Below are positions 10,533-21,262 of a stretch of 64,000 bases of DNA, in pieces. The notes under the pieces are model-generated. The model did not search any database and was not told where the DNA came from. It was given only the letters and a program-made list of their open reading frames with translations. Source of the DNA: Serripes groenlandicus (taxonomy: Eukaryota > Mollusca > Bivalvia > Cardiida > Cardiidae); the NCBI GenBank assembly GCA_031761405.1, contig JASEVX010000007.1, positions 61,205,062 through 61,269,061 on the forward strand. The letters run 5' to 3'. Position numbers and translations under genes: made by a program. The first letter of the stretch is position 1, and every line of letters starts with the position of its first letter.

Positions 10533-10741
10533 ATCTGCGTAATGTATCAACCAGATCAGCCTGCGCTGTCCGCGCAGACACATTCCGTCTAAAGGGGGAA
10601 TAGATAGAGTAGTGATTCCTGAAACAGAAAATCCACAGGAGGCGAAAAGTGTGTATCCGGGTACGCCTGTGGCATGCTTAGGCTGATCCGCGTCGATACT
10701 TTACGCAGAGATCACAATGTTGATTTTCTCACGAGACGGCC
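10533..10741 (-). mobile_element. Rep-A element, left end missing
   Basis: Begins inside the element (ATCTGCGTAATGTATCAACC) and runs to the right end TTTTCTCACGAGACGGCC. The left inverted end has been lost or is unrecognisable. Confidence 0.75.
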
Positions 10742-10776
10742 TACACATTGATTATTGCCAAGCTACGCCCCTGGGT
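10738..10776 (-). mobile_element. Element J end fragment
   Basis: GGCCTACACATTGATTATTG followed by CAAGCTACGCCCCTGG is the reverse complement of the left part of the short element at 17364-17467. It abuts the end of the rep-A copy. Confidence 0.6.
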
Positions 10777-10865
10777 AAGGTACGTAAGCCCGTCCGTGAG
10801 GGAAAATGATGCATTCGTTGTGAGAAGCTTCTAACTAGTGTATGTAAGTAATACAGGCTGATCTA

Positions 10866-10956
10866 GATCTACACTGTTCATGAAAAGCAAACGTACGATC
10901 TACACTGTTCATGAAAAGTAAACGTACGATCTACACTGATCATGAAAAGCAAACGT
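10866..10956. repeat. 31 bp tandem repeat, three units
   Basis: GATCTACACTGTTCATGAAA recurs at 10866, 10897 and 10928. Single-base differences (AGCAAA or AGTAAA, GTTC or GATC) separate units. Confidence 0.85.
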
Positions 10957-11057
10957 GTATCTTTTTCGCACGGAAAGTCCTAATAAGTCACATGTTTTAC
11001 CGAGTCTAAAGGATTGTAGTATCATGTGTCCTTATTGCTTTCATTAAAATTGCTTTC

Positions 11058-11385
11058 ATTTGAAGCAGACGACTTTGAAAACACCAAGTCAAGCACATGG
11101 AAAATATCTACATATGGAAGAAAGAAAAATTGAAAATATTCTGGCAAAAGGAGAAATTGCCCACTATTATGAGTAATTTCTCCTTGAGGTGAATATGCCT
11201 GAATCCAGTTGCACTACTATTCTCTTTTCGCCATGAGTTATAGCTTAAAGTCTTCTTCATATTTTTACATGAAAATATAGTTACTTTTCAAATATTGTGA
11301 ACAAATGAAAAATATCTCAAAACGAGCAATGTCTCCTTTTTCCACAATGTTTTTCAACTTTTTTTTCCAAATGTTTCAATATAAA
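11058..11385 (+). mobile_element. Decayed rep-B, stretched
   Basis: Contains GAAGCAGACGACTTTGAAAA, ATTCTGGCAAAAGGAGAAAT and a damaged hairpin. After about 110 bp of other sequence, a second ACGAGCAATGTCTCC ... CACAATGTTTTTCAAC piece follows. Possibly two overlapping remnants. Confidence 0.5.
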
Positions 11386-11474
11386 TTATAATTTGCCTCA
11401 CGTTCAGGTTCAACGGAAGGAGCACACAAACGCACACAATGTTCCCGTATTTCACACCAAGAGCCAAAGTGAAG

Positions 11475-11784
11475 ATTTATTGATTGATTGGACACTGATT
11501 ATGTATTATTTCTTTTACATTTGTCAGTCATATCGCTGCGACCAGTTCACACATCTATGTGTTTCCTGGCTTTCATATAGCCTTGATTCTCAACACTATA
11601 GTTTTTTCAAAGAAACTAACTGCTTTTCCACATAGGATGTTAGTCAATTAATGGAAGACGAATGAGACTATTCGTATAGTCTTTTGTCAAACGTCGGAAA
11701 GAATGGTGGTCGAGCTTTCGTTCGAAATCACAAACCCCACATTGACAACCCTCGTCGCTACCGAAAAAAGCTACCGGGGCCTGA
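11475..11784 (-). mobile_element. SINE-D, diverged full-length copy
   Basis: Reverse orientation: a TTGATTGATTGG tail on the left, then ATATCGCTGCGACCAGTTCA and GCTTTTCCACATAGG. The tRNA-like head appears inverted (GTCGCTACCGAAAAAAGCTACC). The A box is disrupted by an A-run, so pol III activity is unlikely. Confidence 0.75.
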
Positions 11785-12262
11785 CGTGAAATGGGGATCA
11801 CTCACTATAATGGACTGTTACATTGTGAAAATATGGTCCTAGTGTTTTGTCCATATACTTTTAATATCTTATGTAAAAACAATATGAAAGAGACACTATC
11901 AATATAAGACTAGTACTGTTATTCCATAATGTTACATATTACCCTGCATATACTGTAATGAAAGACTCAACAGATCCAGGGACAACATAAGAAATGTTCA
12001 ATAACAAAAATGACGTTTCTGACATAGATAGATCATGTTTATTATTATGTTGACCACCGAATTGTTACCTTGACATTTAAGGCCGTGACCTGTTTGCACT
12101 AAACACTGACCGAGGGGCTTATTTGGGACACTGGCTAAACGTTAGTAAGAAACATCTTTGATGTCTTTTTTTCTAAACGTTTTCTCTTGCAGATGCATCT
12201 ACTTTAGAGAAGTGTTCATTGCCATATCAACACCGTCATGGTAACGAATCATCAGATGTGTC
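11785..12262. other. No gene seen
   Basis: AT-rich unassigned sequence leading into the minisatellite. Confidence 0.4.
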
Positions 12263-12682
12263 CAGATGTTACACAAATATACCACCCATGTTACACAGAT
12301 GGTACACAGATGGTACACAAATGATACACAAATGGTACGCAGATGTTACACAAATGGTACACAGATGGTACACATATGTTACACAAATGTTACACAGTTG
12401 GTACACAGTTTAACACAGATGATACACAAACAGTACACACAGATGGTACACAGATAGTACACAGATGGTACACAGATGGTACACAGATGGTACACATATG
12501 TTACACAGATGGTACACATATGTTACACAGATGGTACACAGCTGTTACACATATGATACACACTCATTACACAAGTTATACACATACGATACACACTCAT
12601 TACACAAGTTATACACATACGATACACACTCATTACACACATTATACACATACGTTACACAAATGTTACACAGATGTACAGG
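12263..12682. repeat. Minisatellite of about 12 bp units
   Basis: Roughly 35 degenerate units of the type GGTACACAGATG or GTTACACAAATG. Towards the right a larger period appears, with ATACGATACACACTCATTAC repeated about every 39 bp. Several overlapping frames stay open (rich in HT, YT and QM) only because the unit is a multiple of three. Confidence 0.92.
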
Positions 12683-12713
12683 TATGTAACTCAGACTTAA
12701 CCAGAACTAACGC

Positions 12714-12835
12714 CGTTTGTATGGAAGAAACCCGAAGTCAGACGACTCGAACTCGAGACCTTTGGTACGAGAGGCCGACGCTCTACCTCTGCACCACTGT
12801 CTCTACCTCTGCACCACTGTCTTCACCGTCAGTTG
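12714..12835 (-). mobile_element. tRNA-like SINE head (family F)
   Basis: On the minus strand it reads GTGCAGAGGTAGAGCGTCGG, then CTCGTACCAAAGGTCTCGAG and TTCGAGTCG, an A-box and B-box arrangement. CTCTACCTCTGCACCACTGT is duplicated at the head. A second copy is at 34.6-34.75 kb. The acceptor pairing of a true tRNA was not found. Confidence 0.6.
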
Positions 12836-13384
12836 GTAAAGGCTAATCTCGATTATAACTTTTCGCAAAGTCCCATTTAAGGTTCCGGACTGCTAAAACC
12901 AAATAATCATGATCTGGAAAGGGCCTGATCAGACTGCACGAAACCAACCGCAGACTGGCCTGATTTTCGTTTGTCGCAATGGCATAACGCGGAGCCGCAG
13001 GTCTATCTGGATTACTAACTGGTCGCCAGTTCATGAAGGCCGGTTTTTGCATGACGCGACTGATAAAGCGAAGGTTACTTACTTACAATGTTCGATAAGT
13101 GTCACAACCCATTGTGATTGATATCCACATTTAGGTTCAACATTCTTAATATAACACGTCTCACATACCTTCTTCATTCCTCACATATCTCGAATAGTTC
13201 GGACCCGGGGCGGAAATTTACGATGATAGCTAATATACCTGTAATGGCCCACAGTAATTGATATCATTAGCTCATTAAAAAAAGAATTCGCTTTACAAAT
13301 TAGACCATATAATATACCGACAACTTAACATATTGATATGTCATGAACTCAACTTGTGTGTCTATGTGATTCGTCCATAGTTAG

Positions 13385-13520
13385 ACGCCTCTTTGCTAGT
13401 TTATATCTCTACCTGATGTAGACGACAATTGACGCTTTTGCCGCAGATCGGTTTGGAAAAAATGTGGAAAAGGCGAAACTTTTCAAAAGGAACAATGTCT
13501 TCTTTTTCGACAACATTTTC
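13385..13520 (+). mobile_element. Heavily decayed rep-B
   Basis: Recognisable only from GATGTAGACGACAATTG, AAAATGTGGAAAAGGCG and AACAATGTCTTCTTTTTCG. Ends are lost. Confidence 0.35.
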
Positions 13521-13857
13521 AATTAAACAAGAACAAGAACATAATTATGCACCAATAAATACTTAAAAACTCCCGATGTTTGCATCTGTCTAGGATGTCT
13601 TTTAAGCAGATGTCTCTCGGGTACCATATGGCACCGTGCATGGGAACAAGGTACACGTTTGGCTTTTGTGAACAGAGTAAATCCAGATATACGGTGTTCT
13701 TTTGTGAATTATACAATATTGTAAGAAGCTTATGTCGACCTGTGTAGGTTCCGATCAGACTGATCTGTTGGACAAGATGATTTGAACCTACACTGTTCAG
13801 AAATGCCAACTTAAAATGAATGAAAATGACTTCTATATGTAGAATAAGACAAGTTTA

Positions 13858-14050
13858 AGAGGACCAGATAAGAGGGAGTGAACATGTCTTTTCCCCACAA
13901 TATTTCTCTTATTACTGTACCAAAAGTTATGTTGTGGGTACTTAAAAGAATCGTCTCACTGAGACGATTATTTTGAGTACCCACAACATAGGCTTTAAAT
14001 GTCAAATAAGGATTTTAGAACATGAGAAATGCCCCTTATCTAGAGCTCTG
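13858..14050. mobile_element. Element G with long central hairpin
   Basis: The central palindrome at 13929-13990 has 31-nt arms (TATGTTGTGGGTACTTAAAA / ATTTTGAGTACCCACAACAT) with few mismatches. The right end CTAGAGCTCTG and the region before it (GGATTTTAGAACATGAG) match the copy at 61.1-61.3 kb. The left end (ACCAGATAAGAGGG) is a weak inverted match to the right. Confidence 0.65.
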
Positions 14051-14071
14051 ACGTCGGACAACTCTTTGATA

Positions 14072-14375
14072 GCAGAGCCCCGGTAGCTCAGTCGGTAGCG
14101 ATGCGGGCTGTCAATCCAGGGGTTGTGAGTTCGAATCCTGCCTCGGCCAACTTTCTTTCCAACGTTTGACAAAAGTCAATGCGACATGCGTCATTCGTCG
14201 TCAACCAATGGGCTAAGTCTATGGGGAAAAGCAGCCAGTTGCTTGGGAAGATTGTTGTGTAGAGTATTGATCTAAGAAAACCAGGAAACATATGAGTAGG
14301 TGAACTGACCGCCGTGATATGACTGAGAAAGTGTTAAAAACGGCGTTAAATAAAATGAAAGAAAGAAAGACAATC
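14072..14375 (+). mobile_element. SINE-D, full length
   Basis: Head GAGCCCCGGTAGCTCAGTCG, B box GTGAGTTCGAATCC, shared tail GCCGTGATATGACTGAG and GGCGTTAAA. The terminal tail is GAAA-rich rather than CAAT. Flanked by an 8 bp direct repeat CTTTGATA (14064-14071 and 14376-14383). Confidence 0.88.
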
Positions 14376-14815
14376 CTTTGATAAAGGAAATTGACCACCG
14401 ACTGTTCACCTTTTAAGGATATAATGAAGACACCAATTAATAAATTAACAACCCCGAGTTTGTGGGTCATTGGTCGAGTATCCGTGGATCTATTGCAGTG
14501 ATTTTGAAAGAATGACGGGGTGAAGTTATTGTTTATTAACATGGGGAGGGGAATGACACCTCCCTTCTCGGGCCCGTCAGGTAAAAAAGGGGTTCTTAGA
14601 ATCCACTTGTCTAGTCATCGTATATATATATTTCAGAGGCGCTTTTAGGAAAACCAACCGCAAGGAAAGCATCCGCGCAGTCTGATCTGATTTTACACTT
14701 TTCGTCAATTAGCCAGAAGGTTCCAAGAAACATCTGTAAAACAATATTTCATTCGGATCGTTTGCAAACCTTTTTTTCCTACATGTGTAATTATTACGCT
14801 AAAGTAGGTTTTCAT
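14376..14815. other. No gene seen
   Basis: Holds a fragment at about 14655-14715 (CCGCGCAGTCTGATCTGATT) related to the repeat fragment at 376. Otherwise unassigned. Confidence 0.4.
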
Positions 14816-15047
14816 TTAACCCTTTCCCTCATATCTAGACGCTTTCTGACGCCTCTGCAGCAGACGGCTTTTTGAAAACATAGTGACAAAAGAAGAAATT
14901 GCACAAAACGTGCAATTTCTCCTTTTGCCACAATGTTTTCCACCTTTTGTCATAGGTTATCCATTCAATTAAGGAGATTTTCTATTTTTTGACAAAATAT
15001 GTTCAAAGTCGTCTGCTGCAGAATTGTCGTATGAGGGAAAGAGTTAA
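14816..15047 (-). mobile_element. Rep-B TTAA element, GCAC subtype
   Basis: TTAACCCTTTCCCTCATATC to GAGGGAAAGAGTTAA. The hairpin tip is TTGCACAAAACGTGCAA: both arms carry the GCAC/GTGC state and pair perfectly. Spacer AGTCATAGG-type sequence (GTCATAGGTTATCCATTC) follows the hairpin, defining the orientation. Confidence 0.92.
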
Positions 15048-15334
15048 ATAACAATAACGGGGCCACTCCTCCAGAGTGTTCACATACTTACATTTGAACG
15101 TTTACGAAAAGATTAGTTTGGAGATCTCGTCATTTATAGCGCGACTATGAATAGATTGCATGCTTGTATATATAGCTATGGAAGGAAAATGGAATCCCAT
15201 GTGCTTTTATGGTTTCTGGAGGATAGCTGCGAATATCCGGATTAGACTGCCCTTATGTAGTTTTTATTGTTTGAAATGTATCATAGCTTTGGTGCTTATA
15301 TTATACATCCAAGAGGACAGTGAATGCTGAAGGT

Positions 15335-15780
15335 CTAATTACGCCAAATACATCTGCGGTCATGCTGATCTTTACCCAAATAGTCCCTAGAAAATGAATA
15401 TATACCATCACAAGAATGCATTGAATTTAAATGCATTGTAAATGTGTATAGCGGGATGCACTGGAAAGGATTGATTTGATCACTTTTAGTATGTTGACCT
15501 TGTTTGAAAGTGAAAGTAGAGAATGCTAAACACCGGTGTTTTCCGGGCCCGATTTGGTCCAAAATGACGGTAACCATGTTCGCCTGGTGAATTCTTTCTT
15601 GCATAATGCATGACCCCCCATTTTCTTTGGATTGTTTAAAAGCTTAGAGGTAACTATTTTCAATGATATAGGGTGTTCTACATGAGCTACGTTTAAAAAG
15701 TGTGACAATTGAAGACTGAAACTGATCGATTTTTACCTGGAAACAAAGAAGGAATTTATTTGGTGTATTGTAAACTAAAT
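15335..15780. repeat. Family H copy
   Basis: Long shared blocks with 59.69-60.2 kb, including AATTACGCCAAA, AATAGTCCCTA, GTTTGAAAGTGAAAGTAGAG, GGGCCCGATTTGG and TTTATTTGGTGTATTGTAA. No frame is conserved between the copies, so probably a non-coding mobile element or dispersed duplication. Confidence 0.75.
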
Positions 15781-16018
15781 GGTGAGACGATTGGTATGCG
15801 CGGACTCATTCGTCAAAGTTTCTATTTTTGTATTAATTTATTTTGGGATACTATTTCCATGTGACGCGGTTTCCCTCTGATTTATTAATTGATCCAATAG
15901 TAATAAATAACGGACTAACAATGGCAACAAATGATAATAACTGACACATATGTGATGGTTATCCTTTTCATATATATAACTGGGACTAGGTTTCACAATG
16001 TTATGCTTTTGCTAAATC
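15781..16018. other. No gene seen
   Basis: Short AT-rich stretch before the 26 bp minisatellite. Confidence 0.4.
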
Positions 16019-16512
16019 TCATATTTGAATTGGTTTGCAATATCATATTTATATGTGTTTTAGCAATATCATATTTGAATTGGTTTGCAATATCATATTT
16101 ATATGTGTTTTAGCAATATCATATTTAAATTGGTTTTCAATATCATATTTATATGTGTTTTAGCAATATCATATTTGAATTGGTTTTCAATATCATATTT
16201 ATATGTGTTTTAGCAAGATCATATTTATTATGTGTTTTAGCAATATCATATTGTATGTGTTTTAGCAATATCATATTTATATGTGTTTTAGCAATATCAT
16301 ATTTACATGTGTTTAGCAATATCATATTTGTATGTGTTTTAGCAATATCTGATTTATATGTGTTTTAGCAATATCATAGTTATGTGTGTTTTAGCAATAT
16401 CATATTTATATGTGTTTCAACAATATCACATTTATATGTGTTTTAGCAATATCATATTTATAGGTGTTTTATCAATATCATATTTATATGTGTTTTAGCA
16501 ATATCGTATTTG
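16019..16512. repeat. Minisatellite, 26 bp unit with a 52 bp dimer
   Basis: The right part repeats AATATCATATTTATATGTGT + TTTAGC (26 bp). The left part alternates this unit with a TTGAATTGGTTTGCAA variant, giving a 52 bp dimer repeated four times. Short frames encode FICVLAISYL-like repeats with shifting frame, so not a gene. Confidence 0.92.
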
Positions 16513-16570
16513 TTATATATCGTTATTCTATATACCTCTATCTCCCTGAGACGATAATAATAATAATAAA

Positions 16571-17362
16571 GGTTTTATTTAGAAAGGAGACTCCGTAAAG
16601 TTACGGACCCGTAAAGTTACGATTTCCGTAGAATTGAAAAGGTTACGGAAGAGATGCGGAGTTTCAAATTGCATTTCTCCAAACTCCGTATTGTAGTCGT
16701 ATCTTAGTTGCAGAGTTACGGAGATATTACATCATTTCTGCTTCCATCCGGATCATTATTTTGTTTCTCCTGCCTTGTTCTGTTTCAAATCATGTTAGAT
16801 CTACAGATTGAGCTAAGGAATGCTCCTTTGAAGGGATTTGTAGGCATGGTAATGCAATATAGTGAAAGGATTATTATAGCCAACTATACGTACATAGTCG
16901 ATAAGTATACGTCCATGAATAGACCTGGGGGATCAGTAGACTAAGCAGAGTTTAGGTAACTGAGAGTAATTGGCATTGTGATCCCCTAAGTCAAACTCCC
17001 GTGGCAGTGCTAGTCTTCAACATATCACTGCAGCGGGCAAAGCTTTAGTCTCAGCTTCCACCGTAAGATGGCTCAACTAAATAAGGTCATTGGAAAATCC
17101 CGAGAACTTTTACGAAATATGTTGACAAAATAATGATTGATTAAGACAATATTTCTTCCGTAAATAGTTATGGACAGGGTCTGAGGTGCCCATAAAGTTA
17201 CGGAAAAAGAAGGCTACTACGTCATGAATATCGTTAACTTACGGAAGTCCAACAAAATCCCGCAAATCTACGATTTTTCGAGCAATGCAAAATTTCCGTA
17301 AGTCTGAGAAAGAACAAAGGACTTACGGGTCCGTAAGTTTACGGAGTTTTGAGAAATAGACC
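16571..17362. mobile_element. Element K, about 790 bp with terminal inverted repeats
   Basis: Left GGTTTTATTT ... ACTCCGTAAAGTTACGGACC and right GGTCCGTAAGTTTACGGAGT ... AAATAGACC are inverted copies over about 45 bp. Further CCGTAA/TTACGG motifs recur in the interior. An enclosed 78-codon frame (16708-16944) matches nothing I know. Probably a non-autonomous DNA transposon; superfamily undetermined. Confidence 0.7.
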
Positions 17363-17363
17363 C

Positions 17364-17467
17364 CAGGGGCGTAGCTTTGCAATAATCAATGTGTAGGCCG
17401 TAGCTGCATTTTGGGGCATTTTTAGATAAAATGTGTAGGCACGTGCCTAAAGGGAGCTACGCCCCTG
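17364..17467 (+). mobile_element. Element J, 104 bp mini-element
   Basis: Perfect 13 bp inverted ends CAGGGGCGTAGCT and AGCTACGCCCCTG. The CAGGGG terminus is typical of hAT-like ends, but no 8 bp target duplication was found at the flanks, and it directly abuts element K. A fragment of the same family is at 10.74 kb. Confidence 0.7.
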
Positions 17468-17699
17468 TCATTTGACATATAGTACATGTATGCGAGTCAA
17501 TTTTCTATGAGGGCCTCAAACATACGCAAAATAAAATTAAACATGAACAAACGTGTGTTACATACGAACATCTCAATAGTACAATAATGTTTCGGCCCGG
17601 ATCAGCCTGCGTGGACTGCGCAGGCTGATTTGGGTCGATACATTACACAGTCCGTACAAATGGTTTTCTCGTAGAACGGCTCATATATAAATTAAAAAT

Positions 17700-17808
17700 A
17701 CAATGCATATTTTCATTGAAATTATTTAAGAACATTGTGGCATAAAGGCAATTTCTCAATTGCAACTATGTTGTCAAAAGATGTTTTCAACAGATGTCTT
17801 CAACAGAA
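17700..17808 (-). mobile_element. Rep-B remnant
   Basis: AAGAACATTGTGGCATAAAG, GCAATTTCTC and CAACTATGTTGTCAAAAG recall the hairpin arms. Ends are lost. Confidence 0.4.
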
Positions 17809-17889
17809 CAGAACAGAACAAAACCTTTATTATCTCAAACCACAATTATGGTACACGAGAAAAACAATAAGCAGTAAACATGCAATTGT

Positions 17890-18028
17890 CAATAGATATT
17901 GGTTATGATATCACGAGGATGTTTAGCATGATTAGTGTTTGTATTCATAACACATGATGAATTTGATTTTTGAAAAATGATAAAACAACAAAAGCAAAGT
18001 TACAATACATTTTTAAATTGTCATATGA
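17890..18028 (+). repeat. Family L segment, copy 1
   Basis: TTGGTTATGATATCAC ... GATGAATTTG ... TACATTTTTAAATTGTCATA is repeated 550 bp downstream. It follows an AACAGAACAGAACAAAACC phrase (about 17811-17830) that also occurs near 45.1 kb and could be a retroelement tail. Confidence 0.65.
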
Positions 18029-18438
18029 TCACGCGACATGATTGAGTGAGGTAGAGAGATTGTTATTTTGGAAAAAAAGATATGAGGAAGGAATAGTTAA
18101 CTTATATATCATATCAATCAGGTCCTGGATTGACTATATAGAGGTTAATGAACTCAAATGAAATATGAGAATCAGTTTCATATTACTGTGGACAAGAAAC
18201 TGACCCTTCTGTCGACATATAGGGCAGATTTATATAGATCATTTGATTTGTAAGATCTAGGCTACCAATATTGTATATCATTATTGATAGGCATGAACCG
18301 ATTATATTAACCCGATCCTTGACGAAGAATCATGACTTTGTGGAAGAGAACATTTTGAAATATTGTCGGGGGAAAAGGGAGATATTGCTTAAATTTGATT
18401 TTTTTTTCTTTTCCCAACAATGTTTGCTATTATGTTTC

Positions 18439-18582
18439 AATAGATATGTAGAAATTGGTTATGATATCACTAGGATATGTAGCGTGATTAGTGTCTGTAT
18501 CCATCACTCATGATGAATTTGCTTTTTGAAAAATAATAAAACAACACAAGCAAAATTACAATATATTTTTAAATTGTCATAT
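18439..18582 (+). repeat. Family L segment, copy 2
   Basis: Direct repeat of 17890-18028 with scattered substitutions. It stops at TTGTCATAT, precisely where a rep-A element begins. Copy 1 continues beyond this point, so the rep-A inserted there. Confidence 0.65.
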
Positions 18583-18836
18583 GAGCCATTCCTCGAGCAA
18601 ACCAACATTATACACTCTGCGTAATGTACCCGCATAGATCAGCCTGCACAGTACGCGCAGGCTAACCCGGACCGACCACATTTCGTCTCAGGAGAAAATG
18701 TGTATAGAGTGATGATTCATGAAACGAAAAAATCCACAGGAGACGAAAAGTGTCTGTCTTGTTTAGCCTGCGCGGCATGCTTTGGCTGATCCGGGTCGAT
18801 ACTTTACGCAGAGTCCACAATGTTGGTTTTCTCATG
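18583..18836 (-). mobile_element. Rep-A element, right end lost
   Basis: Starts GAGCCATTCCTCGAGCAAAC and continues to TGTTGGTTTTCTCATG, where the last GGGACGGCTC is missing and rep-C sequence begins without a spacer. Confidence 0.8.
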
Positions 18837-19004
18837 CAATATTAAGGTTTCTGCAAACAATACTGATTCAGGTGAGTCAGCTCGTAACGAGCTGTCTCAC
18901 CTGAAATCAGCATTGTTTGCCTTTTAGTTATCAAAATAGTCCAAACTTTAATTACATGAGAAATGGAGACGCCCGATTTTGAAAAATTCGGCGCTGAAAG
19001 AGTT
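18837..19004 (+). mobile_element. Rep-C element, left end lost
   Basis: Begins inside the element (CAATATTAAGGTTTCTGCAA), has the full central palindrome and ends CGGCGCTGAAAGAGTTC. Fused to the truncated rep-A on its left, suggesting one deletion took both ends. Confidence 0.8.
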
Positions 19005-19182
19005 CACGGGAAAAAAATATACTCATACACCTTCAATTACTCTAAACAAGGAGTTGATTCTATTGAAATATATTATCAATTGTTTCGTTCGACGTTAATC
19101 GATGCTCTCATTGTCTTATTCAACTTCACTACCACTTAATATTTCAGTCCTGGGAGGGGTGTCCGGTTAGGGGGGTATATCT

Positions 19183-20704
19183 AATGTTGCGGACAGGGGA
19201 ATGACCCCTCGTTCTATAGAAATGTTAGGGTCAATGTTTTCAGGCGATGTCGAAGGTGTGAAATATGAGTTAGTCAACAAAAGTTTATTTGTAAATCGTT
19301 TCCTCATTTCACAGGGAAATTGAGTACACGTGTACTTTTAAATTGACTCAGAATGTTGCGGACAGGGGAATGACCCCTCGTTCTATAGAAATGTTAGGGT
19401 CAATGTTTTCAGGCGATGTCGAAGGTGTGAAATATGAGTTAGTCAACAAAAGTTTATTTGTAAATCGTTTCCTCATTTCACAGGGAAATTGAGTACACGT
19501 GTACTTTTAAATTGACTCAGAATGTTGCGGACAGGGGAATGACCCCTCGTTCTATAGAAATGTTAGGGTCAATGTTTTCAGGCGATGTCGAAGGTGTGAA
19601 ATATGAGTTAGTCAACAAAAGTTTATTTGTAAATCGTTTCCTCATTTCACAGGGAAATTGAGTACACGTGTACTTTTAAATTGACTCAGAATGTTGCGGA
19701 CAGGGGAATGACCCCTCGTTCTATAGAAATGTTAGGGTCAATGTTTTCAGGCGATGTCGAAGGTGTGAAATATGAGTTAGTCAACAAAAGTTTATTTGTA
19801 AATCGTTTCCTCATTTCACAGGGAAATTGAGTACACGTGTACTTTTAAATTGACTCAGAATGTTGCGGACAGGGGAATGACCCCTCGTTCTATAGAAATG
19901 TTAGGGTCAATGTTTTCAGGCGATGTCGAAGGTGTGAAATATGAGTTAGTCAACAAAAGTTTATTTGTAAATCGTTTCCTCATTTCACAGGGAAATTGAG
20001 TACACGTGTACTTTTAAATTGACTCAGAATGTTGCGGACAGGGGAATGACCCCTCGTTCTATAGAAATGTTAGGGTCAATGTTTTCAGGCGATGTCGAAG
20101 GTGTGAAATATGAGTTAGTCAACAAAAGTTTATTTGTAAATCGTTTCCTCATTTCACAGGGAAATTGAGTACACGTGTACTTTTAAATTGACTCAGAATG
20201 TTGCGGACAGGGGAATGACCCCTCGTTCTATAGAAATGTTAGGGTCAATGTTTTCAGGCGATGTCGAAGGTGTGAAATATGAGTTAGTCAACAAAAGTTT
20301 ATTTGTAAATCGTTTCCTCATTTCACAGGGAAATTGAGTACACGTGTACTTTTAAATTGACTCAGAATGTTGCGGACAGGGGAATGACCCCTCGTTCTAT
20401 AGAAATGTTAGGGTCAATGTTTTCAGGCGATGTCGAAGGTGTGAAATATGAGTTAGTCAACAAAAGTTTATTTGTAAATCGTTTCCTCATTTCACAGGGA
20501 AATTGAGTACACGTGTACTTTTAAATTGACTCAGAATGTTGCGGACAGGGGAATGACCCCTCGTTCTATAGAAATGTTAGGGTCAATGTTTTCAGGCGAT
20601 GTCGAAGGTGTGAAATATGAGTTAGTCAACAAAAGTTTATTTGTAAAATCGTTTCCTCATTTCACAGTGAAATTGAGTACACGTTTACTTTCAAATTGAC
20701 TCAG
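19183..20704. repeat. Tandem array, nine 169 bp units
   Basis: AATGTTGCGGACAGGGGAAT recurs every 169 bp from 19183 to 20535. The first eight units look identical by eye. The ninth has an inserted A (GTAAAATCG) and several substitutions. Each unit carries the perfect palindrome AGTACACGTGTACT. No unit-length frame is conserved. Such homogeneity implies very recent amplification or conversion. Confidence 0.97.
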
Positions 20705-20878
20705 AATCAGTCAATAGAGATCATTGATTAAAACTATAAATGTATTTGAATTCATTAAATTAAAACGACGGACATTCTTTAAGCCCAGGTATCACATTTG
20801 ACTTAAATAGACATTCGCGAAATCTAATTATTTACCGTTCTATGTAAAACTGTTATGGTTTCAAAACTTCCATCCATC

Positions 20879-21075
20879 AATTGATTGATTGATTGATTGA
20901 TTGGGGTTTAACGCCGTTTTTAACAATGATTGGGGTTTAACGCCGTTTTTAACAATTTCTCAGTCATATCACGGCCAGTTCACCTACTCATATGTTTCCT
21001 GGTTTTCGCACACCAGTACTCCACACAACAATCTTCCCAAGCAACTGGCTGCTTTTCCACATAGACTTTCCAGCC
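20879..21075 (-). mobile_element. SINE-D, 5'-truncated, with tail duplication
   Basis: Inverted tail (GATT)n, then GGGGTTTAACGCCGTTTTTA twice in tandem (about 20906-20960), followed by the body up to GCTTTTCCACATAGACTTTC. The tRNA-like head is missing. Confidence 0.82.
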
Positions 21076-21262
21076 ATCAAATGTTATTTCAATGCTATAC
21101 TATACAAATCGGACTCAAATCGAAATTGTTCGCAAATAAGCTGAAGAAGAGCTGATGTTGTTTCCGTTAAAAGTACATTCGGATCAGATGGAAAGAATGC
21201 GAAGATTAAAGATTATTTTATCGCAATTATCGCAATTATACTCTGGTTATTCTCTTGTATAA

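Larger units (their letters stand above)
16522..17690 (+). mobile_element. Rep-A copy split by a composite insertion
   Basis: Left piece 16522-16552 (TATACCTCTATCTCCCTGAG) stops exactly where the right piece 17587-17690 resumes (ATGTTTCGGCCCGGATCAGC ... TTTTCTCGTAGAACGGCTC). About 1.03 kb containing elements K and J lies between. The left half of the rep-A is missing beyond the minisatellite boundary. Confidence 0.65.

Noticed and set aside
12343..12846. 167-codon frame rich in HT/YT
   Set aside because: Built on the 12 bp minisatellite. Neighbouring frames are equally open.
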